A stretch of DNA of 64,000 nucleotides from Acidobacteriota bacterium (GTDB lineage: Bacteria > Acidobacteriota > Blastocatellia > Chloracidobacteriales > JADJPF01), in NCBI GenBank assembly GCA_016213785.1, contig JACQZQ010000064.1, positions 62,001-126,000 on the forward strand. The letters run 5' to 3'. Under the pieces are notes generated by a model that saw nothing but the letters and a program-made list of their open reading frames with translations, did not search any database and was not told the origin of the DNA. Position 1 is the stretch's first letter; every line of letters begins with the position of its first letter. The position numbers and the translations under genes were made by a program. This document shows positions 1 to 8,192 of this stretch, one piece after another.

Positions 1-1
1 T

Positions 2-385
2 TGTGAGTTTGGCAAAAAAATAGGTAAAGCCGTAGTCCAAACTAGAGATAGTAGCGGTTTTATTGTTAATAGGCTTTTAGTTCCATATCTTCTAGATGCT
101 ATTCGTGGTTTTGAAGAAGGAATAGGTTCAATTGAGGATATAGATAAAGGCATGATGCTAGGTTGTGGCTATCCAATGGGGCCTTTTACATTATTAGACT
201 TTGTTGGACTAGACACTACTTATTATATTTCAGAAATTATGTTTGAAGAATTCCGCGAAAAACGCTTTGCATCACCTGCACTACTAAAACGAATGGTTTT
301 AGCTGGAATGCTTGGACGTAAATCAGGTAGAGGATTTTATGATTATTCTGATCCAAAAAATCCTAAACCAATGAAACTAAACTAG
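2..385 (+). CDS. 3-hydroxyacyl-CoA dehydrogenase (3-hydroxybutyryl-CoA dehydrogenase type), C-terminal part
   Basis: The gene is cut by the left edge; the frame is open from base 2, so about 127 C-terminal residues are visible. They match the C-terminal dimerisation domain of 3-hydroxyacyl-CoA dehydrogenases: the segment GFIVNRLLVPYLLDAIR, then GCGYPMGPFTLLDFVGLDT, and a final GRKSGRGFYDY close to the stop. The family oxidises (S)-3-hydroxyacyl-CoA to 3-ketoacyl-CoA with NAD(P)+, in beta-oxidation or in butyrate/PHB-type metabolism. The Rossmann domain and catalytic His/Glu lie outside the window. An enoyl-CoA hydratase-family gene follows after 85 bp, which fits a fatty-acyl-CoA degradation context, although a hairpin lies between the two. 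Confidence 0.93.
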   Translation, partial: CEFGKKIGKAVVQTRDSSGFIVNRLLVPYLLDAIRGFEEGIGSIEDIDKGMMLGCGYPMGPFTLLDFVGLDTTYYISEIMFEEFREKRFASPALLKRMVLAGMLGRKSGRGFYDYSDPKNPKPMKLN

Positions 386-409
386 TAAATTTGATTTTTT
401 GGTTAAATA

Positions 410-439
410 AAAGTAGCCTAAGGACTCTTGGGCTACTTT
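410..439. terminator. Stem-loop between hydroxyacyl-CoA dehydrogenase and enoyl-CoA hydratase genes
   Basis: AAAGTAGCC (410-418) pairs perfectly with GGCTACTTT (431-439) around a 12-nt loop. There is no good T-run after it on the plus strand, so termination may be partial, or the hairpin may mainly protect the upstream mRNA end. Confidence 0.5.
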
Positions 440-470
440 CAGTTATCTAGCAACTTTACCATATGACACT

Positions 471-1235
471 ATGACAGATGTTAATCTTTTGGCCGAAAAG
501 CTTGAAAATATTCAAGTTCAAACTAATTCATCCATTGCATTAGTTATTATTGAGCGTGAGAAAAATCTTAATACACTTAATAGTCAAACTATTAGTGAAT
601 TAACTAGGATTTTTAGATTAATAAAAGAAAATAGTGAAATTAAAGTAGCAATATTAGCAAGTAGTGGTGAAAAAGCTTTTATTAGTGGGACAGAAACACA
701 AGAACTAACTAATCTAACACCACAAGAGGCTAAGATTTATGCTGAAAAAGGCCAAAAACTAGCTCTAGAAATAGAAAATTTAGGAAAACCTGTTATTGCT
801 GCAATTAATGGGCTTACTTTTGATGTAGGTTTAGAAATTGCCCTTGCTTGTAGCTTAAGAATTGCTACTAGTGATTCTCAGTTTGGCTTCCCTGCTATTG
901 AAAAAGGCTTGCTTCCTTTTCTTGGCGGGAGCCGTAGACTTGCACGTTTAATAGGTGTAGGGCGTGCCTTAGAATTACTCTTATCAGCAAGAATACTTGA
1001 TGCACAAGAAGCTTATAAAATGGGGCTTATCAGTCAAGTAACTCGCCAAACAGAGTTATTTAGTCAAGTAAAAACTCTAGCACAAAAGATTTCAAATAAT
1101 TCTCCCTTAGCGATAAAATATTTGTTAGAGTCTTTCTTTAACGGACTAGAAATGCCTTTAGAGGATGCCCTACTTTTAGAATCTACTTTATTTGGGCTTT
1201 CTACTAAATCTTTTAATAATAAATCTATAAATTAA
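471..1235 (+). CDS. Enoyl-CoA hydratase/isomerase (crotonase) family protein
   Basis: This 254-residue protein has the crotonase fold signature INGLTFDVGLEIALACSLR followed by the FPAIEKGLLPFLGGSRRL segment. Crotonases bind acyl-CoA thioesters in an oxyanion hole and hydrate, isomerise or cleave them. Aligned by eye to mitochondrial enoyl-CoA hydratase, the second catalytic glutamate (Glu164 position, in RALELLL) is kept. The first (Glu144 position, normally in QPE) is alanine (FPA). Loss of that residue with retention of the second resembles the single-Glu arrangement of enoyl-CoA isomerases, so the reaction should not be assumed to be hydration. It lies downstream of a hydroxyacyl-CoA dehydrogenase, consistent with acyl-CoA metabolism. 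No strong Shine-Dalgarno is visible. Confidence 0.9.
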   Translation: MTDVNLLAEKLENIQVQTNSSIALVIIEREKNLNTLNSQTISELTRIFRLIKENSEIKVAILASSGEKAFISGTETQELTNLTPQEAKIYAEKGQKLALEIENLGKPVIAAINGLTFDVGLEIALACSLRIATSDSQFGFPAIEKGLLPFLGGSRRLARLIGVGRALELLLSARILDAQEAYKMGLISQVTRQTELFSQVKTLAQKISNNSPLAIKYLLESFFNGLEMPLEDALLLESTLFGLSTKSFNNKSIN

Positions 1236-1382
1236 AACCTTACTCGGTTATATAAAATTTATTTTACGACTTATTAATTAAAAAGAAACATTTTCAATAT
1301 TTTTAGAATTTAGAATGCTTATTTTTGATTAAGGATACTTAATAGCCCAAGATATACTCTTAGGTATAAACTATAGTAATTT

Positions 1383-2657
1383 ATGAAAATATTAGTAATT
1401 GGATCTGGTGGACGTGAACATGCTTTAGTTTGGAAGCTTGCTGAGAGTCAACAAATTGAAAAAATTTATGCAACTCCAGGCAATAGCGGTATTGCCCAGT
1501 ATGCAACTTGTGTAGCAAGTGAAAACAATAGCCCTGTAGCACTTGCTGAACTTGCTGTACGTCTAGAAATTGATTTAACCATAGTTGGGCCTGAAGCCCC
1601 TTTAGTAACAGGGATAGTGGATGTATTTAACCGTAGGCATCTGCCCATAGTAGGGCCAACAAGAGCAGCAGCACAGCTTGAAGGTAGCAAAATTTTTGCT
1701 AAAGATTTTATGTCTCGTCATCATCTACCTACAGCTGCTTTTACAATCTGCGAAACCCCTGAGTCTGCATTTGACATTATTTCCTCGAAAATCTATGGCT
1801 ATCCTGTTGTTCTAAAAGCTGATGGTCTGGCTGCTGGTAAAGGTGTAGTAGTAGCACAGGATGAAGCCCAAGCTAATCAAGCAATCCAAGATATGATGGT
1901 AGAAAAAACACTAGGTGAAGCAGGCACCCGTATAGTTATTGAGGAATACTTGGAGGGACGCGAGGCATCGCTTTTAGTTTTTAGCGATGGTAAACAAGTA
2001 ATTCCAATGCCTCCTGCACAAGACTATAAAAATATTTTTGATGGTAATCTTGGCCCAAATACTGGTGGAATGGGCAGTTTTTCTATGCCAGGACTTTTAG
2101 ATAAAAATCTAAAAGAGCGTTTAATAAAAGATATAGCTGAAGTAACAGTACAGGGTATGGCTGATGAAGGTACGCCTTTTCGAGGTATTTTATTTATTGG
2201 TCTAATGTTGACTGAAAGCGGAACTAAAATTTTAGAATATAATGTTCGTTTTGGAGATCCAGAAACTCAGGTAATATTAGCTAGATTAGATAGCGATCTA
2301 TTAGATATTTTTTTAGGAATTGCTAATGGAGATTTAAGCCAAGTTAAGCCTACTTGGAGTGATATGTCTACAGTATGTGTAGTAATGGCGGCGGCGGGTT
2401 ATCCTGGACAAATTCAAGTAAATCAAGTAATTAGTGGACTTAAAGAAGCTGAGTCATTAGAAAATGTTAAAGTTTTTCATGCTGGAACAAAATTAAATGA
2501 ATCAGGTGAGTTACTTACTTCAGGGGGAAGAGTACTAGGAGTAGTGGCAAAGAGATTCTCCTTAGAAGCAGCACGCCAACAAGCTTATAAAGCTGTAGAA
2601 TTGATTGATTTTGCTGGGAAACATTACCGAAGAGATATTGCTTTACTACGACATTGA
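1383..2657 (+). CDS. purD: Phosphoribosylamine-glycine ligase (GAR synthetase)
   Basis: The 424-residue protein begins MKILVIGSGGREHALVWKL, the classic PurD N-terminus, followed by ATPGNSG and the ATP-grasp core (VVLKADGLAAGKGVVVA, EEYLEGREASLLVFSDG, PAQDYKNIFDGNLGPNTGGMG). The C-terminal FGDPETQ motif supplies metal/ATP-binding residues. It catalyses ATP-dependent ligation of glycine to 5-phosphoribosylamine, the second step of purine synthesis, in the cytoplasm. Length is normal for the family. It stands alone here, not in a pur operon, with 147 bp upstream and no strong Shine-Dalgarno. Confidence 0.97.
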   Translation: MKILVIGSGGREHALVWKLAESQQIEKIYATPGNSGIAQYATCVASENNSPVALAELAVRLEIDLTIVGPEAPLVTGIVDVFNRRHLPIVGPTRAAAQLEGSKIFAKDFMSRHHLPTAAFTICETPESAFDIISSKIYGYPVVLKADGLAAGKGVVVAQDEAQANQAIQDMMVEKTLGEAGTRIVIEEYLEGREASLLVFSDGKQVIPMPPAQDYKNIFDGNLGPNTGGMGSFSMPGLLDKNLKERLIKDIAEVTVQGMADEGTPFRGILFIGLMLTESGTKILEYNVRFGDPETQVILARLDSDLLDIFLGIANGDLSQVKPTWSDMSTVCVVMAAAGYPGQIQVNQVISGLKEAESLENVKVFHAGTKLNESGELLTSGGRVLGVVAKRFSLEAARQQAYKAVELIDFAGKHYRRDIALLRH

Positions 2658-2854
2658 TAAATATTGGAACAGAGTTTTAATAACAGACGTTAAGTAGTCG
2701 GCAAACAGAAATTAATTAAAAATCATATAAGCTTTATTTAGGATTTGAGTAGTAAAGAAGTTGTGGTAAACTGGTAAAAATTTTACATTTATTGCTCAAA
2801 ACAAAATAACAATTAATATTGGCTTTATAATTTTGACAATATCTAGGAGGAACA

Positions 2855-3592
2855 ATGTGGGAAAGAGTTAAGCGGCTTTTCCGTTCTATTTTTGGCGGCA
2901 TTATTGATCGAGCAGAAGACCCAGAATTGATTCTACAACAAGTAATTCGTGATATGCGCGACAAAATCCCGCAAATGAATAATAATGTTGCTCAAGTTAT
3001 GGCAACTGAAAAAATGATTGAAAAACAAGTATCTCAACTTGAAAAAGAAGTAGTAGAACTTGATAGTAAGGTTAAAGCTGCTATAAAGATGGGTCGAGAT
3101 GATATTGCAACCAACTACCTTTCAATAATGCAAGAAAAACAAGCCTCTCTTACCTCCGCTCGTGACCAACTAGAAACATCTAAACGTGCATCCCAACAAG
3201 CGTTAAAGTTTCGCGATAATTACATGTTAGAAATGAAAAAACGCCAAGCCGAAGCAATGCAATTAATTAATGAAAATAAACGCGCTAAGATGCAAGAAGA
3301 AATTGCTGGTATGATGACCTCTTTTCAAGTTGGTGATTCTTCAAGCACTTTTGATGATATGCGCAATAAGATTTCTGAACGTGAAGCTAGAGCACGCGCT
3401 AAGATGGAACTTGCTAGCTCAGGTGTTGATTCTCAAATGCAAGAGATTGATAAAGAAGCAAAAAATATCGAAGCACAAGATGCACTTCTTGCTTATAAAC
3501 GCCAAATGGGGCTTATTAGCGAAGGGCCTTCACCAGGGCTATCTGAGCCTGGTGTTACTGCCCCACCACAAAGAGCAAAAATGCTAGAATAG
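2855..3592 (+). CDS. pspA: PspA/IM30 (Vipp1) family membrane-associated protein
   Basis: A 245-residue, almost entirely helical protein starting MWERVKRLFRSIFGGIIDRAEDPELILQQ, the amphipathic helix and DPE motif typical of PspA/Vipp1. The charged coiled-coil middle (about residues 40-215) has no membrane segment. Family members form ESCRT-III-like polymers that bind and stabilise the cytoplasmic membrane under envelope stress. An excellent Shine-Dalgarno (TAGGAGG, 2844-2850) precedes the ATG by 4 nt. The next gene starts 33 bp after the stop and encodes a membrane/coiled-coil protein, probably a functional partner. The C-terminal Pro-rich tail (about 25 residues) is an extension beyond the helical core. 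Confidence 0.93.
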   Translation: MWERVKRLFRSIFGGIIDRAEDPELILQQVIRDMRDKIPQMNNNVAQVMATEKMIEKQVSQLEKEVVELDSKVKAAIKMGRDDIATNYLSIMQEKQASLTSARDQLETSKRASQQALKFRDNYMLEMKKRQAEAMQLINENKRAKMQEEIAGMMTSFQVGDSSSTFDDMRNKISEREARARAKMELASSGVDSQMQEIDKEAKNIEAQDALLAYKRQMGLISEGPSPGLSEPGVTAPPQRAKMLE

Positions 3593-3625
3593 TTACTTAA
3601 TCTTGGTATTTTAGAAAGATAGGAA

Positions 3626-4492
3626 TTGGCGGCCAGGACTATGAAAGATAAACTCAGCTACCTTAAAGAAGCACTAAAAGAACCGCTCAATATTTGGTCG
3701 ATGGTGGGTTTTACTGCTGCCGCAGCTTATACGCAAAGCCCAATCCCTCTAGCAATGGGGGCATTGCTAGAGGTTAGTTATTTGGCAATTGTACCAGCTA
3801 GTAGCATTTATCGCCGCGTTGTTGAAGGTAGAGAAGTACGGCGTTTAAGAGAACAACGCGAGCGATCGCGAGAAGAATTAATAAAGACTTTTGAGCCTCG
3901 CGAACGTGAAGCTGTTGAGTATTTGCGTTGGATGAAAAATCAAATCTGTGCAAATTATAAAAAATTTACCCGTGCTAAAGAAGTTCCTGCTCATATAGAT
4001 GGTAATTTACAAATAGCTTGGGAATCTTTTGTGGATCTACTTGATATGTATCGCCGACGTAAAAACCATTTGCATACAATTAATCGGCAAGTAATCCAAA
4101 ATCAAATAATGCAAATAGAACGTCAACTCCAACAAGCTGATGCTCCAACACGCCACCTACAAGAGAGAAACCTAGATATTCTTAGACAAAGACTTAAAAC
4201 CTTTGATGATATTGAAAAAAGTGTTAAAAGAGTCGAAGCCCAGCTTCAATCTATTGAAAATTTCTTTGGATTAGTTAATGACCAGGTAGTAACAATGCCT
4301 ACTCCAGAACATATAGCATCTTTAGATTTTGACTCTCTACTTTCAGGTATTGAAATGACAAAAGAGTTTTTAGAAGAAACTTCTCCAATGCTTGGAGGAT
4401 TTGACGCTTCACTAGAACGTAGTCCTGTTAGTCTTCCTAGTGAACCATATAATTCAACTTTTCGTCAGCCAATGAAGCAAACCGAGCGATAA
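3626..4492 (+). CDS. Membrane-anchored coiled-coil protein downstream of pspA, function unknown
   Basis: I do not recognise a named family. The 288-residue product has one or two hydrophobic segments near the N-terminus (about residues 22-60, MVGFTAAAAY and LAMGALLEVSYLAIV), then a long, highly charged helical region rich in Arg/Glu/Gln that should form coiled coils (about 65-220). The start is uncertain: TTG at 3626 has AGGA almost touching it, while ATG at 3641 has AGGA (3635-3638) only 2 nt upstream. Gene pairing with pspA suggests a membrane-side partner in the envelope-stress response; that is inference. A strong terminator closes the pair. Confidence 0.8.
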   Translation: MAARTMKDKLSYLKEALKEPLNIWSMVGFTAAAAYTQSPIPLAMGALLEVSYLAIVPASSIYRRVVEGREVRRLREQRERSREELIKTFEPREREAVEYLRWMKNQICANYKKFTRAKEVPAHIDGNLQIAWESFVDLLDMYRRRKNHLHTINRQVIQNQIMQIERQLQQADAPTRHLQERNLDILRQRLKTFDDIEKSVKRVEAQLQSIENFFGLVNDQVVTMPTPEHIASLDFDSLLSGIEMTKEFLEETSPMLGGFDASLERSPVSLPSEPYNSTFRQPMKQTER

Positions 4493-4525
4493 AATTTTTA
4501 TTTTTTAATAAGTTATTTTTTAAAT

Positions 4526-4571
4526 AAAACCCTTGGATTAGCATAAACTACCAAGGGTTTTATTTTATTTA
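4526..4571 (+). terminator. Rho-independent terminator after the pspA pair
   Basis: AAAACCCTTGG (4526-4536) pairs perfectly with CCAAGGGTTTT (4551-4561), 14-nt loop, followed by TATTTTATTT. Confidence 0.9.
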
Positions 4572-4667
4572 AAACTTAAAGGAAAAATTTTTTAAGTGCT
4601 CCAATCTTAAGTTTTCGATTTATAGCTAAGAGAAAATCTAGAAAATAAAATTACTCTAAATAGTTGG

Positions 4668-4706
4668 CAAGATTGGCTATAAATCTGAGCCAGTCTTGAA
4701 TATAAT
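4668..4706 (+). promoter_or_regulatory. Dyad operator overlapping a -10 box upstream of citrate synthase
   Basis: CAAGATTGGCT (4668-4678) and AGCCAGTCTTG (4688-4698) form an 11-bp inverted repeat with one mismatch (a G-T pair) and a 9-bp spacer. Two bases later comes a perfect TATAAT (4701-4706), so the dyad sits where a -35 element and repressor would compete. No convincing -35 hexamer is present, which fits a regulated or activator-dependent promoter. As RNA the arms could also fold, but they would lie upstream of the start point. Confidence 0.55.
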
Positions 4707-4763
4707 ATCGGTTTTTAGCCACACTACCTTAAAATAAACGTCGCGGAAAGGAAATCTAATTGC

Positions 4764-6053
4764 ATGAGCAAAGAGACTTTGACCATTACGGATAATCGTA
4801 CTGGTAAAACTTATGAAGTAGCTATTAAAGATGGTACAATTAAAGCAATGGACTTACGCCAAATTACTACAGGCGAAGATGATTTTGGAATAATGTGTTA
4901 TGATCCTGCTTTTACTAATACCGCTTCTTGTAAAAGCAAAATTACCTTTATAGATGGAGATAAAGGAATTTTGCGCTATCGTGGCTATCCAATAGAACAG
5001 CTTGCTGAAAAAAGCACTTATTTGGAAACTGCTTATCTAATTCTTAATGGTGAATTACCTACACAATCACAGCTTAATGATTGGACACATACTATAACCA
5101 ATCACACAATGACTCATGAAAATATAAAGAAATTTATAGATGGATTTCGTTATGATGCCCATCCAATGGGAATGTTAATAAGTGTTGTAGGGGCACTTTC
5201 AACTTTTTATCCAGCAGCAAAAAACATTAATGATGCTAAAGTGCGCCGTCAAGAAACAGAGCGATTAATTGCTAAAATGCCTACACTAGCAGCTTTTTGC
5301 TATCGTCATATTATGGGATTTCCTTTTGCTTATCCAGATAATGACTTAAGTTATACTGGAAATTTCTTAAACATGCTCTTTAAGATGACAGAGCTTAAAT
5401 ATAAATCTAACCCTGTTCTAGAACGTGCTTTAGACGTACTCTTTATTCTACATGCTGATCATGAACAAAATTGCTCAACAAATGCAATGCGTAGTGTAGG
5501 CAGTTCACAAGTTGATCCTTATTCTGCTGTAGCTGCCGCAGTTGCAGCACTTTATGGCCCGCTCCATGGTGGTGCTAACGAAGCAGTATTAAGAATGCTT
5601 ACTGAAATTGGAAGTAAACATAATATCCCTGATTTTATTGAAAAAGTTAAAGGTGGTTCAGGTCGTTTAATGGGTTTTGGTCATCGTGTTTATAAAAACT
5701 ATGACCCAAGAGCTAGAATAATTAAAGAAACTGCCGATCAAGTATTTGAAGTTACTGGACGTAATCCTTTACTAGATATTGCTCTTGAACTAGAAAAGAT
5801 TGCCTTAGAAGATGAATACTTTATTAAACGTAAGCTTTATCCTAATGTAGACTTCTATTCTGGTCTAATTTATCAAGCAATGGGTTTTCCTGTTGATATG
5901 TTCCCTGTACTTTTTGCTATTCCACGTACTGTAGGCTGGTTAGCACAATGGGAAGAAATGATGCAGGATTCAGAGCAAAAAATAGCCCGTCCACGTCAAA
6001 TCTATCTTGGTTATGATGAACGTGACTATGTTGCTATGGAATCTAGAAGCTAG
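4764..6053 (+). CDS. gltA: Citrate synthase (type II, hexameric type)
   Basis: The 429-residue enzyme condenses acetyl-CoA and oxaloacetate to citrate, the first TCA-cycle step. All catalytic residues are visible: His268 in GPLHGGANE, His307 in GFGHRVYKNYDPR, and the aspartate of DFYSG near residue 363. The N-terminal beta domain (residues 1-60) with CYDPAFTNTASCKSKITFIDG is characteristic of the long, NADH-sensitive bacterial type. Length matches E. coli GltA. It is a single-gene unit, with a dyad-flanked -10 box about 60 bp upstream and AAGG (4748-4751) as a modest Shine-Dalgarno. Confidence 0.97.
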   Translation: MSKETLTITDNRTGKTYEVAIKDGTIKAMDLRQITTGEDDFGIMCYDPAFTNTASCKSKITFIDGDKGILRYRGYPIEQLAEKSTYLETAYLILNGELPTQSQLNDWTHTITNHTMTHENIKKFIDGFRYDAHPMGMLISVVGALSTFYPAAKNINDAKVRRQETERLIAKMPTLAAFCYRHIMGFPFAYPDNDLSYTGNFLNMLFKMTELKYKSNPVLERALDVLFILHADHEQNCSTNAMRSVGSSQVDPYSAVAAAVAALYGPLHGGANEAVLRMLTEIGSKHNIPDFIEKVKGGSGRLMGFGHRVYKNYDPRARIIKETADQVFEVTGRNPLLDIALELEKIALEDEYFIKRKLYPNVDFYSGLIYQAMGFPVDMFPVLFAIPRTVGWLAQWEEMMQDSEQKIARPRQIYLGYDERDYVAMESRS

Positions 6054-6124
6054 TAACTAAACGGGGCAAGTAATTATCCTAGCGAAGATTATAGACTTTT
6101 AGTTTTTATTGCTGCTCCATTATA

Positions 6125-6883
6125 TTAATTTGGAGATGAGTTTGGGTTATTCCAATTTCTAAACTCATCTCTAAATGATTGAATTATTTCTTCTTTATAA
6201 AAAAACCTGCTTAAGAAAATACCTGCTATAAATCCGCCAATATGAGCCATATAGGCTATACCTGTTCCATCAGAATTAGCTGTAGTAAATTGTCCTAGTA
6301 ATTGAACTACGAACCAAAACCCTATTACAAAACTTGCAGGTAGTTCTATAACACTAGCAAAAAAGCCTATTGGGATTAAAACTTTAATTCTATGGCTAGG
6401 AAAAATAATAATATAGCTTCCAAGTACTCCAGCAATTGCGCCTGAAGCACCTAGAGAGGGAATTATTGAATCGGGTTGGCTTATAATATGGGTAAAAGCG
6501 GCCAATAACCCGCAAAGTAAGTAAAATATTAAAAACTTGAAATGTCCAAAATTATCTTCTATCTCTTCACCAAATACCCAAAGAAATATCATATTACCTA
6601 ATATATGAAGCAGGCTACCATGCATAAACATTGCGGTTAATATAGTTAAGTATATTGGGTCTGGACTAACACCTTGAATTATGTTTCCTATTTCTTTTAT
6701 AAAATATGGTTTTACTAAATCAATATTATGGGTTATTTCATAAGGCACTGTAGCATAGCCAGCTATAAATCTTTCTCCAAAAAACATTTCTAGCAAAAAC
6801 ACAAAAATATTTATGCTAATAATCAAGTAAATTATTAAAGAAGTAGTTTTTCTTAGTGTAGGTTGATGTCCAATCGGTATCAT
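6125..6883 (-). CDS. Rhomboid family intramembrane serine protease
   Basis: A 252-residue polytopic membrane protein with six to seven hydrophobic helices. Rhomboid hallmarks are present: HGSLLHILGNMIFLWVFG (loop/helix 2), the catalytic serine in SLGASGAIAGVLG, and the catalytic histidine in AHIGGFIAGIFL. Rhomboids cleave transmembrane substrates within the bilayer; the substrate here cannot be inferred. Its 3' end faces gltA's 3' end. A 34-bp perfect palindrome lies upstream of its start, at the end of the preceding minus-strand gene. Confidence 0.93.
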   Translation of the reverse strand: MIPIGHQPTLRKTTSLIIYLIISINIFVFLLEMFFGERFIAGYATVPYEITHNIDLVKPYFIKEIGNIIQGVSPDPIYLTILTAMFMHGSLLHILGNMIFLWVFGEEIEDNFGHFKFLIFYLLCGLLAAFTHIISQPDSIIPSLGASGAIAGVLGSYIIIFPSHRIKVLIPIGFFASVIELPASFVIGFWFVVQLLGQFTTANSDGTGIAYMAHIGGFIAGIFLSRFFYKEEIIQSFRDEFRNWNNPNSSPN

Positions 6884-6905
6884 GTTTAGCCCCCTATTTT
6901 AATTT

Positions 6906-6939
6906 TAGCAACTACAGGATTTAAATCCTGTAGTTGCTA
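6906..6939. repeat. 34-bp perfect palindrome between VWFA-related and rhomboid genes
   Basis: TAGCAACTACAGGATTT (6906-6922) is followed directly by its exact reverse complement (6923-6939). It lies 30 bp past the stop of the minus-strand VWFA-related gene and could act as its terminator, although the base run after the stem is not a clean U-tract. A protein-binding palindrome for the rhomboid promoter is the alternative. Confidence 0.6.
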
Positions 6940-6968
6940 ATAATTACATTTTCACTAAAAGCTACTTT

Positions 6969-7901
6969 CTATTCATAAAAATAAAACTCCTTAGCTGTTA
7001 AAACACTTAGACTAGAATAATCTGTTGTGATTTTAACTTGGTGATGTTTACTATCTTTACTTGGAACTATATAAGAAATTACATATTGTTGATTAAGTAA
7101 TTTAGAAAGCTCTTCTAAAGGGCTATCTAAAGCTACATAACCAGAATTTGTATAAAAAGCATTGCCCCCTGTTTGTTCACTTAAGTAAATAAGAGAGCTT
7201 GTAGCGCTAGTTCGAGCAAAGAAGTCTTTTACCCTAGCAGAAGGAGTAAAAATAGAAAAAATAGGAATATTTTTCTTTTGTGCTTTTCTAATTGCTTCAG
7301 CTAAGTAAAGATTACTAGAGGGAGAGGAAAACGTGCCTGTAAAAGGGTCAAAACCATCCGAAATAAATAGTATCTCGTTACGTTCCGCTTCTACAGGATT
7401 AAAATAGGACAAAAAGTTTTTAAGATCTAGGTAAGAATTAGAATAATAGTTACTAAAAGGATCAACTATTTGCAACTTATTAGCAGCTTTATCTAGATCT
7501 GAAGTAAAAACTTGGCATATATCAAGGAAACCATCTTTAGTATAAGCAATCATTACTTTTGAGCCATACGGTAGGGTTAAGATAAATCGCTTAACTGTAT
7601 CTAGCTCTAGGTTAAGATTAGATGCTCCTTCTTGAATTAAAATGCCTAAGTTTAGAGGAACTTCGCTGGCAGGAGTAACAGATTTTATATTTAATAATTT
7701 ACCATCATGAAAAACCTGAAAATCATTTGTTTCTAGATTTGGAATAGGAAGATTTTTCTTTTCTTTTACTGTAACTGTAACGGTTCTAACAGTTTCTTTT
7801 GGAATATTTTGTGCAAATGTAGCAATCGCACTTATTTCTAAAAATGAGCATAAAGCTAGAAAAACTACTAAAATCAAACTAACTAGACTTCGTTTAAGCA
7901 T
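6969..7901 (-). CDS. Secreted VWFA-related domain protein of the acidobacterial type
   Basis: The 310-residue product starts with a clear signal peptide (basic MLKRS, hydrophobic core, cleavage likely after ATFAQ, about residue 31). It continues with the usual acidobacterial layout: a short beta strand region with NDFQVFHDGKLLNI, then a von Willebrand A-like alpha/beta domain (about 80-290) ending in a Y/F-rich strand. The metal-binding MIDAS Asp-x-Ser-x-Ser is not evident: the first strand reads LGILIQEGASN, so metal-dependent adhesion is doubtful. Likely periplasmic or surface-exposed; role unknown. These proteins are abundant in Acidobacteriota, which supports the taxonomic call. Confidence 0.82.
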   Translation of the reverse strand: MLKRSLVSLILVVFLALCSFLEISAIATFAQNIPKETVRTVTVTVKEKKNLPIPNLETNDFQVFHDGKLLNIKSVTPASEVPLNLGILIQEGASNLNLELDTVKRFILTLPYGSKVMIAYTKDGFLDICQVFTSDLDKAANKLQIVDPFSNYYSNSYLDLKNFLSYFNPVEAERNEILFISDGFDPFTGTFSSPSSNLYLAEAIRKAQKKNIPIFSIFTPSARVKDFFARTSATSSLIYLSEQTGGNAFYTNSGYVALDSPLEELSKLLNQQYVISYIVPSKDSKHHQVKITTDYSSLSVLTAKEFYFYE

Positions 7902-8192
7902 GGTTTTTTACCTCCTTGCTTTAATAGTTTTTCAAATATCTACATAAGCACTACCAACAAAAAGCGTGCCAGAATAAAAGCTAAAGGGGCTATTAACTAA
8001 CACAATTTATTGATTATAAAAGAGAACAGTACTATATGGTAGTGTTAGAAAAATATTTTTGAATAGTATTTTCTATTAAGTGAAAGGTTGTGTTGAGTAA
8101 ATTAGCGCTATAAGTTAGAGGATTTTTACATATTTAAGAATTTGAAAAAGCTAAAAAAGCTAAAAAAGCTAAGTCTAATTTCTTAAATATTA
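7902..8192. other. Intergenic region with a 9-bp tandem repeat
   Basis: Between two minus-strand genes. It contains three copies of a 9-bp unit, AAAAAGCTA, at about 8144-8170, just downstream of the MFS transporter stop. I see no gene and no clear terminator. The VWFA-related gene has a plausible Shine-Dalgarno (AAGGAGG on the minus strand, about 7911-7917). Confidence 0.5.
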
